A program made the translations under genes and the position numbers. The notes beneath the pieces are model-generated. The model made no database searches. It saw nothing but the letters and a program-made list of their open reading frames with translations, and was not told where the DNA came from. Below, piece by piece: positions 8,340-15,825 of a DNA stretch of 34,759 nt. Position 1 is the stretch's first letter, and the number at the start of each line of letters is the position of its first letter. Source of the DNA: a bacterium (lineage in GTDB: Bacteria; Gemmatimonadota; Glassbacteria; GWA2-58-10); the NCBI GenBank assembly GCA_021372515.1, contig JAJFUG010000018.1, positions 1 through 34,759 of the forward strand. Direction: 5' to 3'.

Positions 8340-8741
8340 ATGTTCATCACCTTGCTGGCGGTGACTTTCGTAGTCTCTCTTGGCGTTTCGCTGATAGTGT
8401 CGCGCCTGTTCCGCGACTCGATCCGCCGTATCCTGTCGCGCATCATCCAGGATGAGATCGCTTCGAGCTGGGTGCGCTACATCCATTTCGCGATCCTGGT
8501 GGTGGGGGTCTCGAGCGGGGTGCGTGTCTATGACCTGCAGCAGTATGTCCTGCCCCGGGAGACCAAGGAGGGGTTCGAGGCGGCCCTGCCGGCCCTGACC
8601 ACCGAGCGCTGGGTGCTGGAGGTCTACCGCACCGTGATCGGCACGGCCAGCGGGGTGGCCTGGATGCTGCTGGTGTTTTTCGTTTTCGCCCTGATCGCCT
8701 ACGTGATCGTGCGGGTGTTCGAGAGCCGCAAGGCCGGCTGA
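8340..8741 (+). CDS. Small two-helix membrane protein, unknown function
   Basis: A 133-residue protein with a hydrophobic N-terminal helix (about 2-22), a second weaker hydrophobic stretch (about 48-62), and a strong C-terminal helix (about 104-127). A soluble loop rich in Glu and Arg separates them. GGAGG (8331-8335) sits four bases before the ATG. It lies 45 bp after the secreted lectin-like gene on the same strand. I do not recognise the family. Confidence 0.7.
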   Translation: MFITLLAVTFVVSLGVSLIVSRLFRDSIRRILSRIIQDEIASSWVRYIHFAILVVGVSSGVRVYDLQQYVLPRETKEGFEAALPALTTERWVLEVYRTVIGTASGVAWMLLVFFVFALIAYVIVRVFESRKAG

Positions 8742-8820
8742 GATGAGGGTTGAAGACTGGGCAATAAAGCAGGGGCGGTCGGACGGTCATCACGCGGATG
8801 GATCGGGTGTAGGCCTTTGC

Positions 8821-8844
8821 CTCCCCCTTTCGTAAAGGGGGATT
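8821..8844. repeat. C-run/G-run intergenic element, copy 2
   Basis: CTCCCCCTTTCGTAAAGGGGGATTG forms a compact hairpin closely similar to the elements at 5331 and 9253. Confidence 0.55.
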
Positions 8845-8872
8845 GAGACAGCAATGTCAGGTTAGGAGCTTA

Positions 8873-9152
8873 CAGTGAGAAGTCAGACTCTTTCTGCTTT
8901 GGTTTCGGCCAAAGCAGCAAAGCCAGCTGGGGCCGCAAACTCGCCCCGACCGCGACTCCTCTTGAACCTGTGGTGTGCCCGGAGCCTCGATTCCGCTGCC
9001 GCGATGCAGCGGCGGCGCTGGCGCGAATCGCCGCCGGGCGGCGCTGCATTTCCAACCCCGGCCGTTTCAGGCTCGATTACACGCTGCTCTGGCGTGAGGC
9101 TCAGACAGGTGCGGCCCCAAAGGCTGAACTGCGGCGGCCTGACAGCCGCAAG
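8873..9152 (+). repeat. Dispersed ~280-bp intergenic repeat, copy A
   Basis: This block aligns almost without gaps to the reverse complement of 30152-30433. The best conserved stretches are the left end (CAGTGAGAAGTC, then CTTTGGTTTCGGCCAAAGCA, a hairpin-forming segment), a middle block around the GCGAATCGCCGCC core, and the right end (CAGGTGCGGCCCCAAAGGC, then a GCGGC...GCCGC hairpin). Segments in between have diverged. Homology extends weakly to about 9215, with CTTGTGTTCGCCCGTAA shared by both copies. It carries no transposase gene. Confidence 0.75.
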
Positions 9153-9189
9153 CGGGCTTAGTTTTCTGGGATGCCGGGCAATGTCGTAG

Positions 9190-9210
9190 GGGCGAACCTT
9201 GTGTTCGCCC
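9190..9210. repeat. GGGCGAAC short inverted repeat
   Basis: GGGCGAACCTTGTGTTCGCCC forms an eight-base-pair hairpin with a five-base loop. The same kind of sequence (GGGCGAACACAAGG) borders the other repeat copy at 30097-30110. Confidence 0.5.
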
Positions 9211-9252
9211 GTAAAACCGATATGCAAAAACCTTACCGGATATCGCTGTATC

Positions 9253-9312
9253 GAGGGGGATTCGAGTCTTTGACTGGTTAAATCCCCCCTGGCCCCCCTT
9301 GGGAAAGGGGGG
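9253..9312. repeat. C-run/G-run intergenic element, copy 3
   Basis: GAGGGGGATT (9253-9262) faces AATCCCCCC (9281-9289), and an inner CCCCCCTTGGGAAAGGGGGG (9293-9312) makes its own hairpin. It is the same family as the elements at 5331 and 8821. Confidence 0.5.
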
Positions 9313-9332
9313 AAACTAAGCTAAAACAATTT

Positions 9333-9357
9333 AGGGGAGGGTTTTAAACCCTCCCCT
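9333..9357 (-). terminator. Hairpin downstream of the beta-helix gene
   Basis: AGGGGAGGG and CCCTCCCCT pair perfectly around TTTTAAA. On the minus strand the hairpin is followed by a T-rich stretch (TAAATTGTTTTAG). It lies 31 bases past the stop of the gene at 9389 and is a plausible rho-independent terminator. Confidence 0.6.
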
Positions 9358-9388
9358 GCGCACTTGAGGACCAGAAGCGCTAACCGCC

Positions 9389-10702
9389 TCAGCGCAACGC
9401 CGCCCCGCCGTTCTCGTCCTGCGTCTCGCCCTTGATATTGCCCTCGAAAGTGTTCCCGGCCAATTTCACCGAGCTGTCGCCCTTGTACACGTACACGCCG
9501 TAGCGCTGGGTGCGCTCCTCGCCGGAGCGGGTTTCGGCGATACGGTTGTTCTCGAACACTTCATCCTGGTTCGCGGGACGCACCAGCACACCGTAACCTT
9601 CCTGGGCGTTGCCGTTGTCATAGATCTGGTTGTCGCGGAACACGTTGCGGTGGCCGCCCACCAGCGGCTCATCCGGGCGGAAGAACACGCCGCTCGTGCC
9701 GTTGTAGCGGATGACATTGCCGGTGAACAGGTTGTCGCTGTCCTTGTGGCCCACCGAGATGCCGTGGTCGCCGTTGTACTCGATCAGGTTGTCGCTGAAA
9801 GCGCCCAGGCGCACGCGGTAGCAGAGGAAGAACCCGATAGAGCCGTTGTGGTGGAGGTGGCAGCCGCGGATGACCGAGCGGGCGCTGCCGGTGCCGGGGT
9901 GCGCGCCGAACCCGCTGTTGCCGCTGGCCTCGCAATTGGTCACGCTGATACTGTCCGTGATCTGCCACGAGATGCCGTCACCGTTGTAGTTACGGCCCAC
10001 GCAACTGTCCACCAGGCAGGCGCGGCAGTTGAACAGGTAGATCGCGCCGCCGCGGCAGCCGTCCAGCACGTACGGGTTCTGGTCCTTGTTGCCGTCCGCC
10101 GTGATCCCGCGGATGGTCAGGTCGCGCCGTCCGTAGGCCGCAAGCACCGGGAACGCGCTCTCCACCCGCGCCGTGCCGCCCACGTAGTCCAGGTCGCAGA
10201 TCGACCAGTTGCTCAGCTTCAGCGTGTCGCCGTCGATCCGCTCCACCGTGGCGGTCATCACGTTGTAGCCGCCCTCGTCGTTGCGGTCCTTGATCGCCAC
10301 GCCCATGCCGGGCTTGAACTTATCCGGCTCCTCCACGCAGAACAGCTTTTCGCCCCAGTCGCCGCCGTCATGCACCCGGCTGGTCACTGCCGGGGCCTTG
10401 AGCAGGATTGTCTGCCCCGGCTCGCCCAGGATCGTGACCCCGTCCACCGGGATCATCGCGGCGTTGTCCATCCGGTAGGTCCCCGCCTCGATCATCAGGG
10501 TGTCGCCCGGGCGGAGCATGTCCAGGGCTTTCTGGATCGCGGTGTTGTCATCGCCCACCACATCCGCCTGGCCCGATTGCGCCACCCGGATCGTGTGCGG
10601 CCCGGCGGCGGCCGGGGCCTGCCCCTGGGGGCATTGCCCGCAGGCGAGGACAGAAAGGGCGGCAGCCAGCGAAACGAGCAGAACCTGAGTGCGGGTTTTC
10701 AT
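9389..10702 (-). CDS. Right-handed parallel beta-helix lipoprotein (pectate-lyase-like fold)
   Basis: A 437-residue exported protein. It begins with a lipoprotein-type signal ending at VLAC (Cys21), then a linker, then the typical entry of beta-helix proteins (DDNTAIQKALDMLRPGDTLMIEAGTYR), followed by PbH1/NosD-like repeats rich in Asn and Gly (for instance GFGAHPGTGSARSVIRGCHL, NLIEYNGDHGISVGHK, NVIRYNGTSGVFFRP). Such folds are found in polysaccharide lyases, epimerases and glycosidases, and in glycan-binding proteins with no enzyme activity. No lyase catalytic set can be named here. The frame extends upstream to 10789, but the ATG at 10702 starts the signal peptide and has CGGAG about nine bases before it. 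It is divergent from the glycosidase gene at 10961. Confidence 0.82.
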   Translation of the reverse strand: MKTRTQVLLVSLAAALSVLACGQCPQGQAPAAAGPHTIRVAQSGQADVVGDDNTAIQKALDMLRPGDTLMIEAGTYRMDNAAMIPVDGVTILGEPGQTILLKAPAVTSRVHDGGDWGEKLFCVEEPDKFKPGMGVAIKDRNDEGGYNVMTATVERIDGDTLKLSNWSICDLDYVGGTARVESAFPVLAAYGRRDLTIRGITADGNKDQNPYVLDGCRGGAIYLFNCRACLVDSCVGRNYNGDGISWQITDSISVTNCEASGNSGFGAHPGTGSARSVIRGCHLHHNGSIGFFLCYRVRLGAFSDNLIEYNGDHGISVGHKDSDNLFTGNVIRYNGTSGVFFRPDEPLVGGHRNVFRDNQIYDNGNAQEGYGVLVRPANQDEVFENNRIAETRSGEERTQRYGVYVYKGDSSVKLAGNTFEGNIKGETQDENGGAALR

Positions 10703-10960
10703 GCGTGTATCTCCGGGTGAGGGGGTGACTGGCATCGAGCCGGGCCGAGGGTCGCAGCGAAAGTTTCCGGAACAGGAAGATAGCACCACCTTAGTTCAGG
10801 GATCAAGACGAAAAACATTTTCCAGACGCCGGAAATACCTTATTTATATCCGCACCCGGTTTTCGGGCTTTTCTCTGCCCGCCGCCGGGGCTGTCAGACC
10901 GGGAACGAAGACGATGCTTAAACATAAACCGCAGTTCCACTTCCATCAGGGGGATTTACA

Positions 10961-12547
10961 ATGAAACTTCTTCTTTCTTCGCTCCAGCCGGCGTTACTGG
11001 TCGCGGGCCTGCTGCTGGCGGCATTGGCCGCCTGCTCCGGCGCCGGTGCGGGCAAGAGCGCGGTTGCGGTGCGGGTCGCGGCCGACAGCACGCTGCACAA
11101 GATGGCCGGCGGACTGGGCGCCTCCTGGCACGCCATCGAGGACTCGATCCCGTTCGATGGCGAGCGCAGCCACGGCGGCAGTGCCTGGGGCGCCAACCCT
11201 GACCCGGCGGACGGTCCGGCCTGGGCCGCTCTGGAGAGCCACGCCGACTGGCTGGGCCTGGATTTCATCCGCGTGGAGCTGGAGGCCCGCATGTACGAGC
11301 CCGAGCGCGGGGTGTTCACCTGGGACAGTCGCGAGATGCAGGTCCTCTGCCGCATCCTCGACTGGTGCCAGAGCCGCGGGGCGGATGTGTTCCTGCAGCA
11401 GATGTGGGTCAACGCCGACTGGAACGCCTATCCCGAGTTCCGGGGCGATCCGGTCAAACGGGTGCACAGCGCCCCCTACTCGCTGGAGGATTTCGCCACG
11501 GGCTACGCCGCCCTGGTCAAATACCTGACTGTCGAGCGCGGCTACACCTGCATCAAGTGGCTCTGCATCAACAACGAGCCGGGTTGGGACTGGTCGTGGT
11601 GGCAGATGCCGCCCAACGAGACCGCCCCGTTCACCCCGGGCCTGGCCGCGGTGCGCGCCGCCCTGGACAGCGCCGGAATCAACCTGCCGATCTCCGGCCC
11701 GGACTGGACCGACACTCCGGCCCTGGACCAGTCGAAGCTGGATTTCGACCCCTATCTGGGGGCCTACGACATCCACAGCTACTACAGCCGGTTCGACTGG
11801 GACAATTCGATGACCACCGGCCGTCCCGACCTGCCGCTCACCCTGGTCGCGGGCCGTCTGGCCGACTGGGCCGGATGGGCGCACGAGCGCGGCAAGCCGT
11901 TTTTCCTGAGCGAGGTGGGGACCATGTATTACGGCTGGGGCAAATCCGACACCGGTCCCTCGCTCTGGCTTTCGGCGCTCAAGGACGCCGAGCTGACCCT
12001 GCGCGGGATCAACGTGGGAGTGGACGGGTTCAACCGCTGGAGCTTCATCAACCGCGGCGACCTGGACGGCACCTGGCAGATGGTCGAGACCTGGGACCGC
12101 GAGAACCGACGTCTGCGCTCGGAGTTCACGCCCTTCCCGAACAGCTATTTTGTCTACGGCCTGCTCACCCGTTTCATCGCCAAGAACTCCGAGGTCCTGG
12201 CCACGCACGTGACCGGCGGGGCGGACTCCAGCGGCGTGCAGAGAGTGGTCGCCGCAAGCCTGCGCGCGCCGGACGGTGCGCTGACCGTGGCCGTGCTGAA
12301 CGACGAGGACAAGGACCAGGAGACCTCCCTCGACCTGACCGGCCTGGGCCAGGCTTGCAAGCTGTATGTTTACTGCGTAACTCCCGAGGGCAAGGACAAC
12401 CCCGCGCTGCAGATCGAGCCGCTGGACTCGCTCGATGTGGCCGCGGGCGGAGGGAGCCTGACGCGCGTGCTGCCGCCCTCCAGTCTGACCGTGCTCTCCA
12501 CCCGCCGTCTGGCGCACGCCGAGCCCTCGCTCAGCGCCGCGCCCTGA
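10961..12547 (+). CDS. Lipoprotein clan GH-A glycoside hydrolase (GH30/GH39-like)
   Basis: A 528-residue lipoprotein with a perfect lipobox (LAAC, Cys25). A TIM-barrel segment follows, from GGLGASWHAIED (about 51-62) to about residue 390. Clan GH-A catalytic residues are recognisable: acid/base Glu206 in CINNEPGWDW at the end of strand 4, and nucleophile Glu318 in FFLSEVGTMYY at strand 7. A C-terminal beta-sandwich (about 400-515) is of the type found after GH30 and GH39 barrels. Substrate is not predictable; xylan, glucan or galactan are possible. A strong terminator follows at 12575. It is transcribed away from the beta-helix lipoprotein gene, suggesting that the two share a divergent control region. 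Confidence 0.82.
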   Translation: MKLLLSSLQPALLVAGLLLAALAACSGAGAGKSAVAVRVAADSTLHKMAGGLGASWHAIEDSIPFDGERSHGGSAWGANPDPADGPAWAALESHADWLGLDFIRVELEARMYEPERGVFTWDSREMQVLCRILDWCQSRGADVFLQQMWVNADWNAYPEFRGDPVKRVHSAPYSLEDFATGYAALVKYLTVERGYTCIKWLCINNEPGWDWSWWQMPPNETAPFTPGLAAVRAALDSAGINLPISGPDWTDTPALDQSKLDFDPYLGAYDIHSYYSRFDWDNSMTTGRPDLPLTLVAGRLADWAGWAHERGKPFFLSEVGTMYYGWGKSDTGPSLWLSALKDAELTLRGINVGVDGFNRWSFINRGDLDGTWQMVETWDRENRRLRSEFTPFPNSYFVYGLLTRFIAKNSEVLATHVTGGADSSGVQRVVAASLRAPDGALTVAVLNDEDKDQETSLDLTGLGQACKLYVYCVTPEGKDNPALQIEPLDSLDVAAGGGSLTRVLPPSSLTVLSTRRLAHAEPSLSAAP

Positions 12548-12574
12548 GCGGCTTCGGAATTGTAATCACTTTCG

Positions 12575-12618
12575 CGGAGGCGGCCTGTCAACCGATGACC
12601 GGCCGCCTCCGTTTGTTT
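12575..12618 (+). terminator. Rho-independent terminator after the GH-A gene
   Basis: CGGAGGCGGCC (12575-12585) pairs perfectly with GGCCGCCTCCG (12601-12611) across a 15-base loop and is followed by TTTGTTT. It lies 27 bases after the glycosidase stop. Confidence 0.8.
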
Positions 12619-12720
12619 GCCGGTCTGCGCGGACTCGTTAAGGAAGCGGGGAGCGATACGAGGCGTGCGGAAAGGGTGGAAACACTTCTGCATATCCCTG
12701 CGCGGCGTACACCACTCAGT

Positions 12721-12984
12721 TCAACGCCGGTAAATGTCCTTCCTGTGGCCGAGACGGATCACCAGCACGACCAGCACCGCGTCCCGGACCTCGTAAACGA
12801 CCCGGTAATCACCCTGACGGAGCCGGTAGAGATTGTCCGAGCCAGCCAGTTTGCGGCATCCCTCCGGGCGGGGATTGTCGGACAGGCTGTCGATCCCGGC
12901 CGCGATACGGCGGCGGATGCCGACCGGGAGGGATTCGAGCTGCTTGAGCGCCGCGGGCAGGATCGTGATTTCGTAGCGGCTCAC
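12721..12984 (-). CDS. RelE/ParE-superfamily toxin
   Basis: An 87-residue protein with the RelE fold signature: YEITILPAALKQLESLP at the N-terminus, NLYRLRQGDYRVVYEV in the centre, and VIRLGHRKDIYRR at the C-terminus. The basic and aromatic residues used by ribosome-dependent RelE mRNases (central Arg, then Arg/His/Arg/Lys and a terminal Tyr) are present, favouring an mRNA-cleaving toxin over a gyrase-directed ParE. The start is a GTG overlapping the antitoxin stop by four bases (GTGA), so translation is coupled to the antitoxin gene. It is the second gene of the operon. Confidence 0.88.
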   Translation of the reverse strand: MSRYEITILPAALKQLESLPVGIRRRIAAGIDSLSDNPRPEGCRKLAGSDNLYRLRQGDYRVVYEVRDAVLVVLVIRLGHRKDIYRR

Positions 12985-13238
12985 AATCCCAACCTCTTTT
13001 TCGCCTCATCCCAGGCCAGGGGGGATTCGCCTTTGGCTTTCATTTCCTCAAGCGCTTTATGGACAGCCTGCAGGTCGAGCAGGTCCTCGGCGGTTTCCAG
13101 CAGCTCCATATCCTCGGCTGAAATCAGAAACAGCGAGGCGCCGCTGCGGTGATGAATCTCCACCCGCTCACCGTTGTAGGCCACCCGGTTGAAAGTGTCC
13201 GGTGGTATCCTTGTCTTGGAGGCATTGAGCGATGACAT
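12981..13238 (-). CDS. Phd/YefM-type antitoxin
   Basis: An 85-residue protein. The N-terminal half (TFNRVAYNGERVEIHHRSGASLFLISAEDMELLE) matches the DNA-binding, dimerising Phd/YefM fold. The C-terminal half is acidic and helical (AVHKALEEMKAKGE ... WDEAKKRLGL) and should wrap the toxin. The ATG at 13238 was chosen because GGAGG (13244-13248) lies five bases upstream; the much longer frame running to 13643 lacks such support. The gene comes first and overlaps the toxin start, as usual. Autoregulation by the antitoxin-toxin complex is expected from the family. Confidence 0.87.
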   Translation of the reverse strand: MSSLNASKTRIPPDTFNRVAYNGERVEIHHRSGASLFLISAEDMELLETAEDLLDLQAVHKALEEMKAKGESPLAWDEAKKRLGL

Positions 13239-13252
13239 TTGACCCTCCGATG

Positions 13253-13267
13253 GTACGAGTTGTACAA
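13253..13267. promoter_or_regulatory. Candidate antitoxin operator
   Basis: GTAC (13253-13256) and the eight-base palindrome TTGTACAA (13260-13267) lie between the promoter candidate and the antitoxin ribosome site, a position where Phd/YefM proteins bind. Inferred from position and symmetry. Confidence 0.4.
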
Positions 13268-13284
13268 TTTGATCCATTTGAACA

Positions 13285-13313
13285 AATATGCCTTTACCGG
13301 GAAATAATGTCAA
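13285..13313 (-). promoter_or_regulatory. Candidate sigma-70 promoter of the toxin-antitoxin operon
   Basis: On the minus strand a perfect TTGACA (13313-13308) is followed after 17 bases by CATATT (13290-13285). It lies 47-75 bases upstream of the antitoxin start. Confidence 0.5.
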
Positions 13314-13398
13314 GTTCCTGCCCCCCTTCCGCGACCAGCCATCCGGACTGATGAGCCCATTCTTCCCTCCCGCTTCCCGGACGGTCGGCTTTGTGTCC

Positions 13399-13426
13399 TT
13401 GACAAAACAGGACAGTCCGGTATAGA
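13399..13426 (+). promoter_or_regulatory. Candidate sigma-70 promoter of the DUF5916-GH2 operon
   Basis: TTGACA (13399-13404), 16 bases, then TATAGA (13421-13426), in a locally AT-rich patch about 100 bases before the TTG start at 13526. Confidence 0.5.
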
Positions 13427-13525
13427 TATTCTCATTTTGCGGCGCAGACGCGTTTATTTTCACGCCGGGCAACGAATTATCCGTTTCCGTGCGATTGATG
13501 CCACCCAGCCCCCGAGGAGAGGTCT

Positions 13526-15778
13526 TTGATCCGGTCGAGAGCAGTTGTGAGCGTAGCGCAGACAGTCGTTCTGCTGGCAGGTCTGGGCCTGGCCGGGCCG
13601 GTCCGGGCGCGGGACAGTCAGGAGACAGGCCTCCGGAGCGCACCGATCGAGGCCTCGGACCGCGAGGTGTTTGTCAGTCGGGCCACTGGGCCGATCCGGG
13701 TGGACGGCCATCTGGATGATCCGGCCTGGGAGTCGGCCCGGGCCTGGAGCGGACGGTTCTACCAGCAGGAGCCCCTGGACCGGGAGCCCTCCAGCCAGAT
13801 CACCGAGATACGGGTGCTGCAGGATGAGCACAACCTGTATTTCGGCATCAACTGCCGTGACACCGAGCCCGGCCGTATCTACGCCTCGGTCAAGCGTCAC
13901 GACGGCAGCTTTCTGAGCGATGACGCTCTGGAGCTGCTCATCGACACGTTCCACGACCGCCGCAACAGCTACGCTTTCGGCACCAACCCGTTCGGCGCCA
14001 TGGTGGACGCCATCATCAGCGATGAGGGCGACCATATCAACAAGAGCTGGGACTGCGTCTGGTGGTGCAAGACCTCGGTCGACAGCCTGGGCTGGAACGT
14101 CGAGATGTCGATCCCGTTCAAGTCGATCCGCTACCTGGAAGGCGAGAACGTGGACTGGGGCCTCAACATCACCCGCGAGGTCAAGCACTGCAAGGAGATC
14201 ACCTACCTGGCCCCGATCCCGCGGGGGCTGGGGCACAACGGCAAGTTCAAGGGCTCGCTGTTCGCCACCCTGCGCGGGATAAACACCCCCAAGGGCGGGC
14301 TTAACCTGGAGCTGGAGCCCTCCCTGACCACCGGCAAAACGTACGTTTACGACCCACGCAATTTCGACTCGCAGTTCGATGGCGGCCTGGATGTGCGCTA
14401 CCACGCCACACCGCAACTCGCGTTCGATTTCTCCTACAACACCGATTTCGCCCAGGCCGAGGCCGAGGAAGCCGTGGTCAACGTGACCCGGTTCAACGTG
14501 GACCTGCCCGAGAAGCGTGACTTTTTCCTGCAGAGCGCCGGGATGTTCCAGTTCGGCTCCACCGGCCAGAGCGGCGGCACCCTGGTTGGGGTGAGCAGCT
14601 CCAGCCTCTACACGCTGTTCGAGTCGCGCACGATCGGGATCGTGGACGAGCAGCGGGTGCCGCTCTACGGCGGGGCCAAGATAGCCGGGCGCGCCGGCGG
14701 CTGGTCGCTGGGTGTGCTCAATTTCCAGAGCAAGTCGGCCGAACTGGAGGGGGGTGAACATTCGTCCTCGACCAATTTCACCGCAATCAAAATCCGGCGT
14801 GACTTTCTGCGCAACTCCAATATCGGCATGATGTTCCTGAACAAGCAATCCTCCGGCGACAGCTATTCGCGGGCCGTGGGCTCGGACTGCTTTTTCGCCC
14901 TCACCCCGGAGTTCAGCCTCAACGGCTCGATGGCGGTGAACATGGCCCCCGGGGTCAGCTCGCGTAACTGGGCCGGGGATGCCGGTTTTATCATTAACAA
15001 GGACTGGGTGGATTTCGCCCTGCACTACGCTTTCATCGACACCCTGTTCCGTCCCGAGATGAGTTTCATCGCGCGGGAGAATGTCCGCAGCACGGATGCA
15101 ACGCTCAGTTTCACCAAGTGGCTGAACAACGAGTATTTCAAGAGCCTCTCCCTGGTCAGCGACAACGACTACCTGACCGACAACCACAACACGTTGCTCA
15201 CCCGCGAGTTCCGGATCAACACTCTGTTCACCCTGAAGAGCGAGGACTATTTCGATTTCGGGGTGCACCGCAAGCTGGATTACCTGCCGGAAGAGGATTA
15301 CATCCAGGATATCCCGATTGAGCCCGGGAGCTACCTGGGGACCCACTACCACGTAAATTTCAACTCCTACCGCTCGCGCCCGCTGGCAGGCAGTGTCTCG
15401 CTGCGCTGGGGGGACGAGCTGGACGGCCGGACCTACAGCTACAGTTTCACCAGCAACACCAAGGTCTCCAACAGCCTGAACATGGACCTGGGCTACACCT
15501 ACGAGCACCTGGACCTTCTGCGGGGCACGTTCAACGCCAATATCCTGATGGGCCGCTGGACCTGGTCGTTCAGCCCGGACCTGTTCGCCAAGTGCTACGT
15601 ACAGTGGAATGACGCGGACAACAAGGTGCGGACCAATTTCCTGCTGGATTACATTTACAAGCCTAAAAGTCACATCTATCTTGTATTCAATGAAAATCGC
15701 AACACCTACGCCTCGGCCCTGCACGATGTCCAGGACCGGATGCTGGTGCTCAAGTTCACCTACTTATACAGCATGTAA
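13526..15778 (+). CDS. DUF5916-type secreted/outer-membrane protein with N-terminal CBM9-like domain
   Basis: A 750-residue exported protein. A signal peptide (about 1-28) precedes a CBM9-like/DUF1083 domain (about 45-245) with the typical IRVDGHLDDPAWESA opening, VLQDEHNLYFGINCRD, and LELLIDTFHD. The remainder (about 260-750) is rich in alternating hydrophobic and aromatic beta strands and ends in the aromatic strand MLVLKFTYLYSM, consistent with an outer-membrane beta-barrel. DUF5916 proteins share this layout; their function is not established, though the CBM9-like part suggests glycan contact. The start codon is TTG, supported by GAGGAG (13514-13519) six bases upstream and the signal peptide directly after; no in-frame ATG fits better. 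The GH2 gene follows after 47 bp, making an operon likely. Confidence 0.85.
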   Translation: MIRSRAVVSVAQTVVLLAGLGLAGPVRARDSQETGLRSAPIEASDREVFVSRATGPIRVDGHLDDPAWESARAWSGRFYQQEPLDREPSSQITEIRVLQDEHNLYFGINCRDTEPGRIYASVKRHDGSFLSDDALELLIDTFHDRRNSYAFGTNPFGAMVDAIISDEGDHINKSWDCVWWCKTSVDSLGWNVEMSIPFKSIRYLEGENVDWGLNITREVKHCKEITYLAPIPRGLGHNGKFKGSLFATLRGINTPKGGLNLELEPSLTTGKTYVYDPRNFDSQFDGGLDVRYHATPQLAFDFSYNTDFAQAEAEEAVVNVTRFNVDLPEKRDFFLQSAGMFQFGSTGQSGGTLVGVSSSSLYTLFESRTIGIVDEQRVPLYGGAKIAGRAGGWSLGVLNFQSKSAELEGGEHSSSTNFTAIKIRRDFLRNSNIGMMFLNKQSSGDSYSRAVGSDCFFALTPEFSLNGSMAVNMAPGVSSRNWAGDAGFIINKDWVDFALHYAFIDTLFRPEMSFIARENVRSTDATLSFTKWLNNEYFKSLSLVSDNDYLTDNHNTLLTREFRINTLFTLKSEDYFDFGVHRKLDYLPEEDYIQDIPIEPGSYLGTHYHVNFNSYRSRPLAGSVSLRWGDELDGRTYSYSFTSNTKVSNSLNMDLGYTYEHLDLLRGTFNANILMGRWTWSFSPDLFAKCYVQWNDADNKVRTNFLLDYIYKPKSHIYLVFNENRNTYASALHDVQDRMLVLKFTYLYSM

Positions 15779-15825
15779 ACTGTTGCTGGGAAAGAACTCA
15801 CGGACTGTAACCCGAGGGGACGCCG

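Larger units (their letters stand above)
8742..9388. other. Repeat-rich intergenic spacer
   Basis: This 647-bp gap holds two C/G-run elements, a full copy of the dispersed repeat (8873-9152), a short GGGCGAAC inverted repeat (9190-9210), and a terminator-like hairpin (9333-9357). Both strands have open frames through the repeat, but I do not regard them as genes. Confidence 0.6.

Noticed and set aside
8883-9227. Conserved reading frame through repeat copies A (minus) and B (plus), ending in the shared residues EFAAPAGFAALAETKAE
   Set aside because: The frame is open in both copies, but in a hand comparison of about 50 codons the changes fall at first, second and third positions alike, the opposite frame is open too, and the deleted copy at 5419 has no frame. 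This fits a non-coding repeat in GC-rich DNA.
10994-12517. 507-codon minus-strand frame opposite the GH-A gene
   Set aside because: Antisense shadow; the plus-strand protein has a lipobox and GH-A catalytic motifs.
11365-13152. 595-codon plus-strand frame overlapping the GH-A gene and the toxin-antitoxin locus
   Set aside because: It is a frame-shifted shadow of the glycosidase that continues antisense to the toxin genes; it has no recognisable domain.
12981-13643. 220-residue version of the antitoxin
   Set aside because: The extra N-terminal residues read through the promoter and operator region and have no family similarity; the internal ATG at 13238 has a strong ribosome site.
13460-15724. 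754-codon minus-strand frame opposite the DUF5916 gene
   Set aside because: It is an antisense shadow in GC-rich DNA: the plus-strand product has a signal peptide, known domain order and a ribosome site; the antisense product resembles nothing.
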